Of a DNA stretch of 64,000 nucleotides, positions 43,639-51,822 are shown piece after piece. The translations under genes and the position numbers were made by a program. The first letter of the stretch is position 1, and the number at the start of each line of letters is the position of its first letter. Below the pieces are notes generated by a model. That model did not search any database and was not told where the DNA came from. It was given only the letters and a program-made list of their open reading frames with translations. This DNA is from RYN-230 sp963844695 (GTDB lineage: Bacteria; Actinomycetota; Actinomycetes; Streptosporangiales; Streptosporangiaceae), in NCBI GenBank assembly GCA_963844695.1, contig CAWJPL010000035.1, positions 310,001 to 374,000 of the forward strand. The letters are read 5' to 3'.

Positions 43639-46142
43639 ATGCGCACGGCGCTGTACCTGTGGCGCGCGACCGCTCAGCGTTCCTGGCGGACCGTGCTGAC
43701 CGTCGCCCTGATCGGCGGCCTGTTCGGCGCGGTGGCGCTGGGAGCGGTGGCCGGCGCCCGGCGCACCGCGTCCGCGTACGGGCGCTACCTGGCCGCGACC
43801 AAGGCCAGCGATGCCTTCGTCAACGTGCCTGGCCTGCTGCCGGGGATGACCGCGACCCGGCCCATCAAGCTGATCGAGGCGCTGCCCGGGATCACCGCCA
43901 GCGACGCGTACATCGGGCTGAACGCCAATCCGGTGGTGGCTGGCCGCATCCGGGACTCCTTCCTCACTAACTCCCTGACCGGCAGCTTCGACGGCGCGTA
44001 CTTCACCCGGGACCGGATGACGGTGCTGGCCGGCCGTCTGCCCCGGCTCGACGCGACCCGGGAAATCGCCCTCAGCCCGGGCATCGCGCGCCTGTTCGGG
44101 GTGGGCGTCGGCGGGCTGGTGACTTATCAGTTCTACCGGCAGAACCCCGTCACTTTCAGTCCACGCCGGGGCAGCGCCTGACGTTCCGGGTGACCGGGAT
44201 CGTGGACATCCCGCCGGTCCTGGTGGACCAGTCCGACGAGCAGAACGGCGGGGTCCTTCCGCCCGGCGCCACCCGCGAGCTGCTGCCTTACTACGTGTTC
44301 TCCTGGGTGGGGGTCCGGCTGGACCACGGGACCGCCGGGATAGGGGCCCTGCAACACCACCTCACCAGCCTGGCCGCGACCGTACAGCGGCATGACTCCG
44401 CGGCCATCCGCCAGCAAGATGTCGGCCTGAGCTTCGCCGTCGCCCGCTCAGGACATCGTCCGGAGCGAGGTGCGCAGGCGATCGGGCCGCAGGTGGTCGC
44501 GCTCGCCGTCTTCGGCGCGATCGCCGCTCTGGCCATGCTGGTACTCGCCGGGCAGGGCCTCGCGCAGCTGATGAGCCGGTCGGCCCAGGACATATCGGTG
44601 CTGCGGGCCCTGGGCGGCAGCCGGGCGCAGACCGCGCTCGCGGCCTGCCTGCCGGGCGTGGCGGCGATCCTCGGCGCCACGATCCTCGCCGTGGCCGGCG
44701 CGATAGCGCTCTCCCCGCTGGCCCCGGTCGGCCAGGTACGCCAGTTCGATCCGGCCCGCGGCGTCCAGGCGGACGGCCTGGTCCTGGGGGCCGGCTCAGT
44801 CCTGCTGGCCGCGATCCTGCTCGCGGTGCTGGCCGTGATGGGCGCACGGGCCACCCGGCAGGTCACCCGCCCGGACCGGGAGCGGCCGTCCGCCGTCGCG
44901 CATGCGGCGGCGGCCGCCGGGCTGCCCGCACCCGCGGTCGTGGCCAGCCGCAACGCGCTGGAGCCGGGATCGGGGCAGCAGGCGGTCCCGGTCCGCGCCA
45001 CCTTGCTCGGGTCCATCGCCGCGGTGACGGCCGTGATCGCCGCCGCCGTGTTCGGGGCCAGCCTGACCGGCCTGGTCAGCCACCCGGCCCGGTACGGCTG
45101 GAACTGGCAGATCCTGATCCAGGCCGAGGGCGGGTACGGGAACTTCGGCCCCGGCGTGATGAACCGGCTGGTCGGCGACCAGCCGACGGTGGCGGCGTGG
45201 TCCAGCTTCGGGTTCAGCCAGCTCACGATCGATAACCGGGTCGTCCCCGTGCTCGGCCTGCAGCGGGACCGCGGGTCGCTCGAGCCGCCGACCAGCAGCG
45301 GCCAGCGCCATCACCGACAACGGGCAGATCGAGCTGGGCGCGGTGACCCTGCGCCAGCTGGGCAAGAAGGTCGGGGACACGGTCCTGGTCGGGCGCCGGC
45401 CCTTACCGGCGCCCGCTCACGATCTCCGGGATCGTCACGCTGCCCTCGTTCGGGGTGGCCATCTCCCAGCATGTGTCCCTGGGCCAGGGCGCCATGCTGC
45501 CCGAGCAGACGCTGCTGGCCGCCCAGGGCCTGACCAGCCACGGACTGCAGTCCGCCGCAGGAGTCCTCCCAGGCCGCCCCGTCCGCGGTGGCCATCGACC
45601 TGGTCCCCGGCACCAGCGCGGCCCAGCGCGCGGCGCTCGTGCACCGGATCACCTCCGCCAACCCGGACGGCACGCCCGGCGGGACCTACCAGCTCACGCT
45701 GCACCACGCGCGGGCCGCGGCCATCGTCAACGCCACCCAGATGGGCGGCCAGCCGCTGGCCCTGGCCCTGGGCCTGGCCGCGGCGGCGATGCTCTCCCTG
45801 GCCCTGACCGTGCTGACCTCGGTGCGCAGGCGCCGGCGGGAGCTGGCCCTGCTGAAGACCCTGGGCATGACCCGGCGCCAGCTCAGGGCCATCGTCGCCT
45901 GGCAGACGACGCTGACGCTGGTCATCGCCCTCGTCGTGGGCGTGCCCCTGGGCGTCGCCGCGGGCCGCTGGGCGTGGCACGGCTTCGCCGGATCGCTGGG
46001 CGTCGCACCCGTGACCGTGGTCCCGGTGCTCCTGCTGGCCGCGGGCTGTGCCGCGGTCCTGCTGGCCGGGAACCTGCTGACCTCGTTCCCGGCGGCGGTG
46101 GCCGCCCGGACCCCGGCCGCAGGCACGCTGCGCACCGAGTAG
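43639..46142 (+). CDS. ABC transporter permease, FtsX/MacB type, two FtsX units (frameshifted)
   Basis: About 834 residues. An N-terminal helix and MacB-like outside domain (residues 1-250) precede a first three-helix FtsX unit (QVVALAVFGAIAALAMLVLA; SAQDISVLRALGGSRAQTAL). A second outside domain and a second FtsX unit end the protein (LALGLAAAAMLSLALTVLTS; RRRRRELALLKTLGMTRRQL). Four single-base breaks (about 44156, 45300, 45410 and 45557) interrupt one continuous protein. AGGAGG precedes the ATG. No ATPase gene is adjacent, so its ATP-binding partner is elsewhere. It likely moves lipids, peptides or drugs, or acts in the envelope. Confidence 0.83.
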
Positions 46143-46229
46143 CGGCCCGGAGGCCGCGGAGCAGCCGGGGGAACCCGGCCACCTGGCGCCGGCTGAGCAG
46201 CGGCGGGACCCAGGCTGAGCGGAGAGGAA

Positions 46230-46266
46230 GGCGCCCCTGGTCCCGGGGGGAGGGTCCAGGGGCGCC
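46230..46266 (+). terminator. GC-rich hairpin after ABC permease
   Basis: 11-base perfect arms 46230-46240 and 46256-46266 around a 15-base purine-rich loop, 90 bases past the permease stop. No T-run follows, as is common for actinomycete terminators. Confidence 0.55.
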
Positions 46267-46413
46267 ATGGCCTGGGTGGCCGGCACCCGGCCTGACGCAC
46301 GTTAGCGCAGCGAAGACCGGGCCCGGAGGCCAGAGTCGGCAGGTCAGGGTCCGCAGCAAGGTGGCTCCCGCGCGCAGACCCTGGGACGCGCGGCCGCCGT
46401 GACCCGGGGGGCA

Positions 46414-46448
46414 CCGTCCTGGCCAGGTAGAACACCTGGCCAGGACGG
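46414..46448 (+). terminator. 15-bp-stem hairpin
   Basis: Perfect 15-base arms 46414-46428 and 46434-46448 with a 5-base AGAAC loop. Very stable; lies between two rightward genes. No T-run. It could be a terminator or an operator-like palindrome. Confidence 0.6.
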
Positions 46449-46654
46449 GCTTGATGAGCCGGTCCCCCGTATCATCGTTGGGTCCCCCACAGACATGATC
46501 GCACGCCTGGTCACCGCGCCTTCGCCGGGGGCACGGCGAGTCGGCCAGCGATCCGGCCCGGGAGGGCCCGCCCGCGAAGTAATGTCCCCGCCCGGCCCGC
46601 TATCGGGCGAAATCAGGCGCGACAGTCCCGGGTGGCGCCTGATCGAATAGGGCC

Positions 46655-47311
46655 ATGGAACCCGCCGCACCCTCCTCGGGGCCCGGGCCGGACGCCGGGC
46701 CAGAACCGGACAACGGTCCCGAGCCGCTGCGCCGCCAGGCCCGTTTCCTGCGCGAAGCCGACCAGCTGAAGGGGGTGGCGAGGCAGAGCAGCATCCTGGA
46801 CGGCAGCCGGAAAGAGAACTCCGCCGAGCACTCCTGGCACCTGGCGCTGATGGCGCTGGTGCTGCGCGACTACGCACCGCCCGGCACCGACCTGAGCCGG
46901 GTCACCGCCATGCTGCTCATCCATGACCTGGTCGAGATCGACGCGGGCGACCTGTTCGTGTACGCCGACGCCGCGGCGCAAGCCCGCCAGGAGGCGGCTG
47001 AGCACGCGGCCGCCGACCGCCTCTTCACCCTGCTGCCCCCGGGCCAGGGGGCCGGGCTGCGCGCGTTGTGGGACGAGTTCGAGGAACGCCGCACCCCTGA
47101 GGCGAGGTTCGCCCGGGCGCTGGACCGGCTCCAGCCGATGCTGGCCAACTACTACCTGGGCGGCGGCACCTGGCAGGAGCACGGCGTCCGGGCCGGCCAG
47201 GTGCTGGACAAGGTGGCGCTGATCGCGGACGGCTCCGCCGCCCTCGGCGAGTTCGCCCGGGAACTCGTCAACTCCGCGGTCCGCCAGGGCTTCCTGAACC
47301 CGGGTCAGTGA
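46655..47311 (+). CDS. HD-domain phosphohydrolase, YfbR/HDDC2-like
   Basis: 218 residues. The HD metal site shows His in NSAEHSWHLALMALVLRDY and His-Asp in AMLLIHDLVEIDAGDLF, with a later Asp (RALDRLQPMLANYY). The family includes 5'-deoxynucleotidases (YfbR, HDDC2) acting on nucleoside monophosphates; the substrate here is not proven. A 30-residue Pro/Glu-rich head precedes the domain. It converges with the glycosyltransferase gene, three bases between the stops. Confidence 0.85.
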   Translation: MEPAAPSSGPGPDAGPEPDNGPEPLRRQARFLREADQLKGVARQSSILDGSRKENSAEHSWHLALMALVLRDYAPPGTDLSRVTAMLLIHDLVEIDAGDLFVYADAAAQARQEAAEHAAADRLFTLLPPGQGAGLRALWDEFEERRTPEARFARALDRLQPMLANYYLGGGTWQEHGVRAGQVLDKVALIADGSAALGEFARELVNSAVRQGFLNPGQ

Positions 47312-47314
47312 GAG

Positions 47315-48673
47315 TCAGGACCCGGCAGCGCTCTCGATGAGGTCGGCGGCCCGGCGCAGGCCCTGGCGGCGCTGGATGTCCGCGGCGGCGCGGGCCAGCC
47401 GGTCGCGCAGCGTGGTGTCCCCCAGCAGGCGGGCGAGCGCGCCGTGCAGCTGGGCGTCGGTGAAGCGGTAGGGGTCCAGGCGCACGCCGAGCCCGAGCTC
47501 GTCCACCCGCTGGGCGTTGTCGTGCTGGTCCCAGAACAGCGGCAAGACGATCATGGGTTTGCCGAAGTGCAGGCACTCGGTGGTGGTGTTGTTGCCGCCG
47601 TGCGTGATCACCAGGTCAGCGCGCGGGATGACCGAGGTCTGCGGCAGGAACTCCGCGCCGTCCATGTTGCCGGCCAGCTCCAGTTCGGCGTGCAGCGGTC
47701 CCTTGGACACGACGTAGCGGTGCGGGGTGGCCGCGAGGCAGTCGATGACCCGGCGCATCAGCGCCACGTCGGCCGACCCCAGCGAGCCGAGGGAGAAGTA
47801 GATGAGCGCCCCGCCGCCTCCGGCCAGCGACTCGGGCAGGCTGAACGGATCGTCGGTCTCCCGGACCGAGGAGTCCAGCCGGTGCCAGCCCGGGCCGAGC
47901 GGCCGGGACCGCCGGTAGTCGGCGACCTCCGGGTAGACGTACAGGTTGACCTGGCCGGAGTGGATGAATTCCAGGTCTGGCAGGGGCGGGGCGCCCTGGC
48001 TGGCCACCCAGTCACTGAACTCCGCCCACATCGTCCGGTGCACCCGGTCGTACTCGGCCCGGAACTCCGGCCACTGGGCCTGGCCTCGCTGGGTCTGGGT
48101 TCGCTGGGCCTGATCCTGCGGGGCCTGATCCCCGGACGGATAGCCGGAGAACGCGGGCGGCAGCGCCGGGTCGGCGACCTCCAGCGGGTTGCAGGAGACG
48201 ATCCTGACGAACGGAACTCCGGCCGTCAGCAGGGCGGGGAAAGAGATCACGTTGTCTTCGACGATGACGTCCGGGCGGGTGCGCGCCACGATCTCGGCCA
48301 GTTGCTCCTGGCAGTACCGCGCGCCGCTGATCAGTTCCGCCCAGACCGGCTTGATCCAGGTGTCGAGCTGCTCGATGGTGGGTTTGCGGAACTCCGGCGC
48401 GGTGCTGGCGATGAACTCCTTCCAGAACGCCCCGGCGTCCTGGGCCGCCTCTTCGCCCGGCTGGCCTGGCTCGCCCGGCTCGGGGGGCGGGGACAGGTCG
48501 ACCAGGTCCTCCTCGAAGCCGAGCGGCTCGAGCCGGCCTTTCCACGAAGCCTCGGCCGCGAACACCACCCGGTGCCCGCGGCGGCGCAGGACGTCGCCGA
48601 TCCCGATGCAGTTGTTGGTCGGCCCGTACGCGCTTTCCGGCATGAACAGGACGGTCAAGGGCCTGCCGGGCAT
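47315..48673 (-). CDS. MGT/UGT-type glycosyltransferase (GT1 family)
   Basis: 452 residues, GT-B fold. The N-terminal acceptor half has MPESAYGPTNNCIGIGDVLR and FAAEASWKGRLEPLGFEEDL. The C-terminal donor half shows LIYFSLGSLGSADVALMRRV and the nucleotide-sugar motif ITHGGNNTTTECLHFGKPMI with PLFWDQHDNAQRVDELGLG. Such enzymes glycosylate macrolides, lipids or xenobiotics. A Gln-rich insert (QDQAQRTQTQRGQAQ) is unusual. ATG 48673 has GAGGGAG six bases upstream. It follows a small gene 31 bases away; no biosynthetic cluster is present. Confidence 0.9.
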   Translation of the reverse strand: MPGRPLTVLFMPESAYGPTNNCIGIGDVLRRRGHRVVFAAEASWKGRLEPLGFEEDLVDLSPPPEPGEPGQPGEEAAQDAGAFWKEFIASTAPEFRKPTIEQLDTWIKPVWAELISGARYCQEQLAEIVARTRPDVIVEDNVISFPALLTAGVPFVRIVSCNPLEVADPALPPAFSGYPSGDQAPQDQAQRTQTQRGQAQWPEFRAEYDRVHRTMWAEFSDWVASQGAPPLPDLEFIHSGQVNLYVYPEVADYRRSRPLGPGWHRLDSSVRETDDPFSLPESLAGGGGALIYFSLGSLGSADVALMRRVIDCLAATPHRYVVSKGPLHAELELAGNMDGAEFLPQTSVIPRADLVITHGGNNTTTECLHFGKPMIVLPLFWDQHDNAQRVDELGLGVRLDPYRFTDAQLHGALARLLGDTTLRDRLARAAADIQRRQGLRRAADLIESAAGS

Positions 48674-48704
48674 GTCTGCTCCCTCGGGGACGGCGATGGG
48701 CCGG

Positions 48705-49019
48705 TCAGGCCAGTATGTCCGGATCGGCCGCCCCGGCGCCGGTCTCCCGGGCGGCCGGGCCCCGGTCCGCAGTCCCCTTGTCCGCAGTCCCCTTGTCCGC
48801 CGCCGGGTGCTCCACCAGGGCGAGCACGCGGTTGGCCATGAACCGGGCGGTGCGCACCACCGTCCCGCCCCGGGTGACCTCCATGACCTCCACGACGCCG
48901 CGGCCGGTGACCACCTCGACGCGGCGGCCGGCCCGGGTGGCGGTGACCTCATACGTCCGCGACGGGCCGCCGGCGTCGATGACGATCTCGACCCGGTCCC
49001 CCTTCACGGCGTGACCCAC
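48705..49019 (-). CDS. Small conserved hypothetical protein
   Basis: 104 residues. The first 70 form a beta-rich unit (VKGDRVEIVIDAGGPSRTYE; VEVVTGRGVVEVMEVTRGGT; RFMANRVLALVEH). The rest is a charged tail containing the repeated pentapeptide ADKGT/ADKGT/ADRGP. No domain is named. GTG 49019 or GTG 49007 could start it. It may form an operon with the glycosyltransferase. Confidence 0.55.
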   Translation of the reverse strand: MGHAVKGDRVEIVIDAGGPSRTYEVTATRAGRRVEVVTGRGVVEVMEVTRGGTVVRTARFMANRVLALVEHPAADKGTADKGTADRGPAARETGAGAADPDILA

Positions 49020-49110
49020 TGGGCGTGCATGTCACCTTTGTACCCAGCCGCCCCACACCGACTCCCCGCTCACCAGCCCAACCGCTCGCCAGCCAGCTGG
49101 CCGGGCGGGA

Positions 49111-49902
49111 TCAGTGGATGATGGCCCGGGCCGTCCAGCGGGATCCGTGCCGCTCGACGATCAGCGGAAGGCCGAAGCACTTGGACAGGTTCGGCTCGGT
49201 GAGCACCTCCGGGACCGGGCCCGCGGCCAGCACCGACCCGCGGCGCAGCAGCATGGCGTGGGTGAAGTCCTCGGGCACTTCCTCGACGTGGTGGGTCACC
49301 ATCACCATCGTCGGCGCGAGCGGGTCACGGGCCAGCATGGCCACCCGCTGCAGCAGGTCCTCCCGGCCGCCGAGGTCCAGCCCGGCGGCAGGCTCGTCCA
49401 GCAGCAGCAGCTCGGGGTCGGGCATCAGCGCCCGCGCGATCTGCACCCGCTTGCGCTCCCCCTCGGACAGGGTGGTGAACCGGCGCCTGATCAGGTGGGC
49501 GCAGCCGAGCGCGTCCAGGAGCTCGACCGCGCGGGTGACGTCGGAGGACTCGTAGTCCTCCTTCCAGCGGCCCACGATCGCGTAGGAGCCGGTGAGCACC
49601 AGGTCGATCACCTTCTCGGCCGGCGGTACCCGGTCCGCCAGCGAGGCGCTGGCCAGGCCGATCCGCGGCCGCAGGTCGAACACGTCCGTCTCGCCGAGCC
49701 GGCTGCCCAGGATCTCGGCACTGCCCTCAGACGGGAACAACTGGCAGGCGATGACCTGGAGCAGCGTGGTCTTCCCGGCTCCGTTGGGGCCGATGATGAC
49801 CCAGCGCTCGTCGTCATGGACGGTCCAGTCCACGTCGCGCAGCAGCATGGACCCGCCGCGCCGGACGCCGACCCCGCGCAGCTGCACCACCTCGTCGGAC
49901 AT
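49111..49902 (-). CDS. ABC transporter ATP-binding protein
   Basis: 263-residue ATPase. Walker A (IIGPNGAGKTTLLQVIACQL), Q-loop region, signature LSEGERKRVQIARALM, Walker B with LLLLDEPAAGLD and the switch His (MVMVTHHVEEVPEDF) are intact. The VVQLRGVGVRRGGSMLLRDV start and the EDF ending resemble the stand-alone ATPase encoded beside serB2 in mycobacteria. No permease is adjacent. ATG 49902 follows GGAGGGA by about six bases. Confidence 0.92.
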   Translation of the reverse strand: MSDEVVQLRGVGVRRGGSMLLRDVDWTVHDDERWVIIGPNGAGKTTLLQVIACQLFPSEGSAEILGSRLGETDVFDLRPRIGLASASLADRVPPAEKVIDLVLTGSYAIVGRWKEDYESSDVTRAVELLDALGCAHLIRRRFTTLSEGERKRVQIARALMPDPELLLLDEPAAGLDLGGREDLLQRVAMLARDPLAPTMVMVTHHVEEVPEDFTHAMLLRRGSVLAAGPVPEVLTEPNLSKCFGLPLIVERHGSRWTARAIIH

Positions 49903-50011
49903 CCAGCTCCCTCCACCGCGCACACGTGTGAGACTGAACTTACGTCATGCCGGGCCGGCCAGCCCAACCCGCGCGCAGCTGCCACTCCGGCCCGGGTAGC
50001 GTTGGGCACCG

Positions 50012-51232
50012 ATGGATGCCGCGCAGCACACCCTCCTGGTCACCCTGACTGGCCGCGACCGGCCTGGAGTGACCTCACGCCTGTTCTCGGCGCTGGCTGC
50101 TCACCAGCTCAGCGTGCTGGACATCGAGCAGGTGGTGATCCGGGGCCGGCTGGTGCTCGGCGCCCTGCTCGGCTGCCCCGCCGATCCCGACCTGACCGCG
50201 ATCCACCGCGCGATCCGCGACCTCGCCGCCGACCTCGGGCTGGACGCGGAGATCACCATGGGCTCCGGGGAGCCGGCCCGGCGGCGCGGCCAGCTGCACG
50301 TCACCATCCTGGGCAGCCCCCTGACCCCGGCGGCGGTCGCGGCCATCGCCGGCCGGATCGCGGCCAGCGGAGCGAACATCGACCGCATCGACCGGCTCGC
50401 GCACCGGCCGGTGACCTGCATCGACTTCGACGTATCTGGCGCCGATCCGGAGTCGCTGCGGGTGGCGCTGGCCCGGGAGGCGTCCGAGCAGGGCGTCGAC
50501 GTGGCCGTCCAGCGTGGCGGTCTGCACCGGCGGTCGATGCGCCTGGTCGTGATGGACGTGGACTCCACGCTTATCGCGGCCGAGGTGATCGACCTGCTCG
50601 CCGCGCACGCGGGCTGCGCCGGGCAGATGGCCAAGATCACCGAGGCCACGATGCGGGGGGAGCTGGACTTCGCCGCCTCGCTGCGGGAGCGGGTGAGCAT
50701 GCTCGCCGGGCTGGATGAGTCCGTGCTCGATCAGGTCCGGGGGGAGCTGAAGCTCGCTCCCGGAGCCCGGACCCTGATCCGGACCCTGCACCGGCTCGGC
50801 TATCGCTGCGGGATTGTCAGCGGTGGCTTCAGCCAGGTCACCGACCCGCTGGCCGCGGAACTCGGCATCGACTACACGGCGGCCAACACGCTGGAGATCA
50901 GCGGCGGCAAGCTGACCGGGAAGCTCACCGGTCCGCTCATCGACCGGGCCGGGAAGGCCGACGCGCTGCGCCGGTTCGCGGCCCAGGCCGGCGTGGCGGT
51001 CAGCCAGGCGGTGGCGGTCGGGGACGGCGCCAACGACCTGGACATGATCGCGGCGGCCGGCCTCGGGGTCGCGTTCAACGCCCGCCAGATGGTCCGGGAC
51101 GCGGCCGACGCCTCGGTCAGCGTCCCGTATCTCGATACGGTCCTGTACCTGCTGGGCGTGTCCCGCGACGACGTGGAGGACGCGGACGCGGGCGACGCCG
51201 CGGCACCGCCGTCAGTCCCGCGGAACCGATGA
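50012..51232 (+). CDS. serB: Phosphoserine phosphatase SerB2 with two ACT domains
   Basis: 406 residues. Two N-terminal ACT domains (about 5-80 and 94-165; LLVTLTGRDRPGVTSRLFSA, HVTILGSPLTPAAVAAIAGR) sense amino acids. The HAD phosphatase follows: motif I MDVDSTL with Asp182/Asp184, motif II in GIVSGGFSQVTDPLA and motif III/IV in AVGDGANDLDMIAAAGLGVA. It makes L-serine from phosphoserine. Divergent from the ABC ATPase gene, as in mycobacteria. Its 3' end overlaps the convergent SixA-like gene by about 20 bases. Confidence 0.95.
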   Translation: MDAAQHTLLVTLTGRDRPGVTSRLFSALAAHQLSVLDIEQVVIRGRLVLGALLGCPADPDLTAIHRAIRDLAADLGLDAEITMGSGEPARRRGQLHVTILGSPLTPAAVAAIAGRIAASGANIDRIDRLAHRPVTCIDFDVSGADPESLRVALAREASEQGVDVAVQRGGLHRRSMRLVVMDVDSTLIAAEVIDLLAAHAGCAGQMAKITEATMRGELDFAASLRERVSMLAGLDESVLDQVRGELKLAPGARTLIRTLHRLGYRCGIVSGGFSQVTDPLAAELGIDYTAANTLEISGGKLTGKLTGPLIDRAGKADALRRFAAQAGVAVSQAVAVGDGANDLDMIAAAGLGVAFNARQMVRDAADASVSVPYLDTVLYLLGVSRDDVEDADAGDAAAPPSVPRNR

Positions 51233-51735
51233 ACCACCCTTGGGTGTCCAGTAGCCGGCCAGTGCGCCGCCGCCGGGGACGGCCCGGTCCCAGTCCTGGC
51301 CGGATGTCGATCATGGCGAGTGCCGACGTGGGGAAGCTGAGCTTGCTCTCCCCGGTCAGGGTGAGGACCAGTTGCGCCGCGCCCGGGTTATGGCCCACCA
51401 GGGCCAGGAGGGCTGTTTCGGGAGGCGTCTCGGCGACGATGTCCATCAGGTCGGCCAGGGACGCCTCGTACACCCGCGGGTCGTACCGACACCGTGGCGT
51501 CCTCGTCGGGCCAGACCAGCTGATCGTCGATCAGGTCCCAGGTCTGCCTGGTACGCGCCGCGGTGGAGCAGACGACCAGATCCGGGAGCAGGCCCTGGCC
51601 CAGCAGCCAGCCGCCCAGGGTGACCGCGTCCCGCACGCCGCGCGGGGCCAGCGGCCGGTCGATGTCCGCCACGCCCTCGGGATAGGCCGACTTGCTGTGC
51701 CGCAGCACCAGTAGGGTCCGCGCGGGGGTGCTCAT
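51212..51735 (-). CDS. Phosphohistidine phosphatase SixA-like (frameshifted)
   Basis: About 174 residues of the histidine-phosphatase (phosphoglycerate-mutase-like) family. Catalytic motif LVLRHSKSAYPEGVADIDRP has the RHxKS form of SixA proteins, followed by RDAVTLGGWLLGQGLLPDLV, CSTAARTRQTWDLI and the second His in ALLALVGHNPGAAQLVLTL. The frame breaks near 51480 (before VYEASLADLMDIV) and near 51300 (before DWDRAVPGGGALAGYW); the natural end is at 51212. SixA removes phosphate from phosphohistidine proteins; the target here is unknown. Confidence 0.8.
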
Positions 51736-51768
51736 CACCTGAGTATGCCAAGGACGGCGAGCCGCTCA

Positions 51769-51810
51769 TGAATGATCCCCCGGCCACCGTCGTGGCCGGG
51801 GGATCATTCA
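51769..51810 (-). terminator. 19-bp-stem hairpin after hppA
   Basis: Perfect 19-base arms 51769-51787 and 51792-51810 with a CGTC/GACG loop, 13 bases past the hppA stop. Very stable. It should end the hppA transcript and insulate the SixA-like gene. No T-run. Confidence 0.75.
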
Positions 51811-51822
51811 GCTGCGGGCCGC

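Larger units (their letters stand above)
46143..46654. other. Intergenic region with two strong hairpins
   Basis: 512 bases after the permease gene. Two stable inverted repeats (listed separately) probably end the permease transcript. The remaining 200 bases should contain the promoter of the HD-domain gene. No gene is recognised. Confidence 0.5.
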
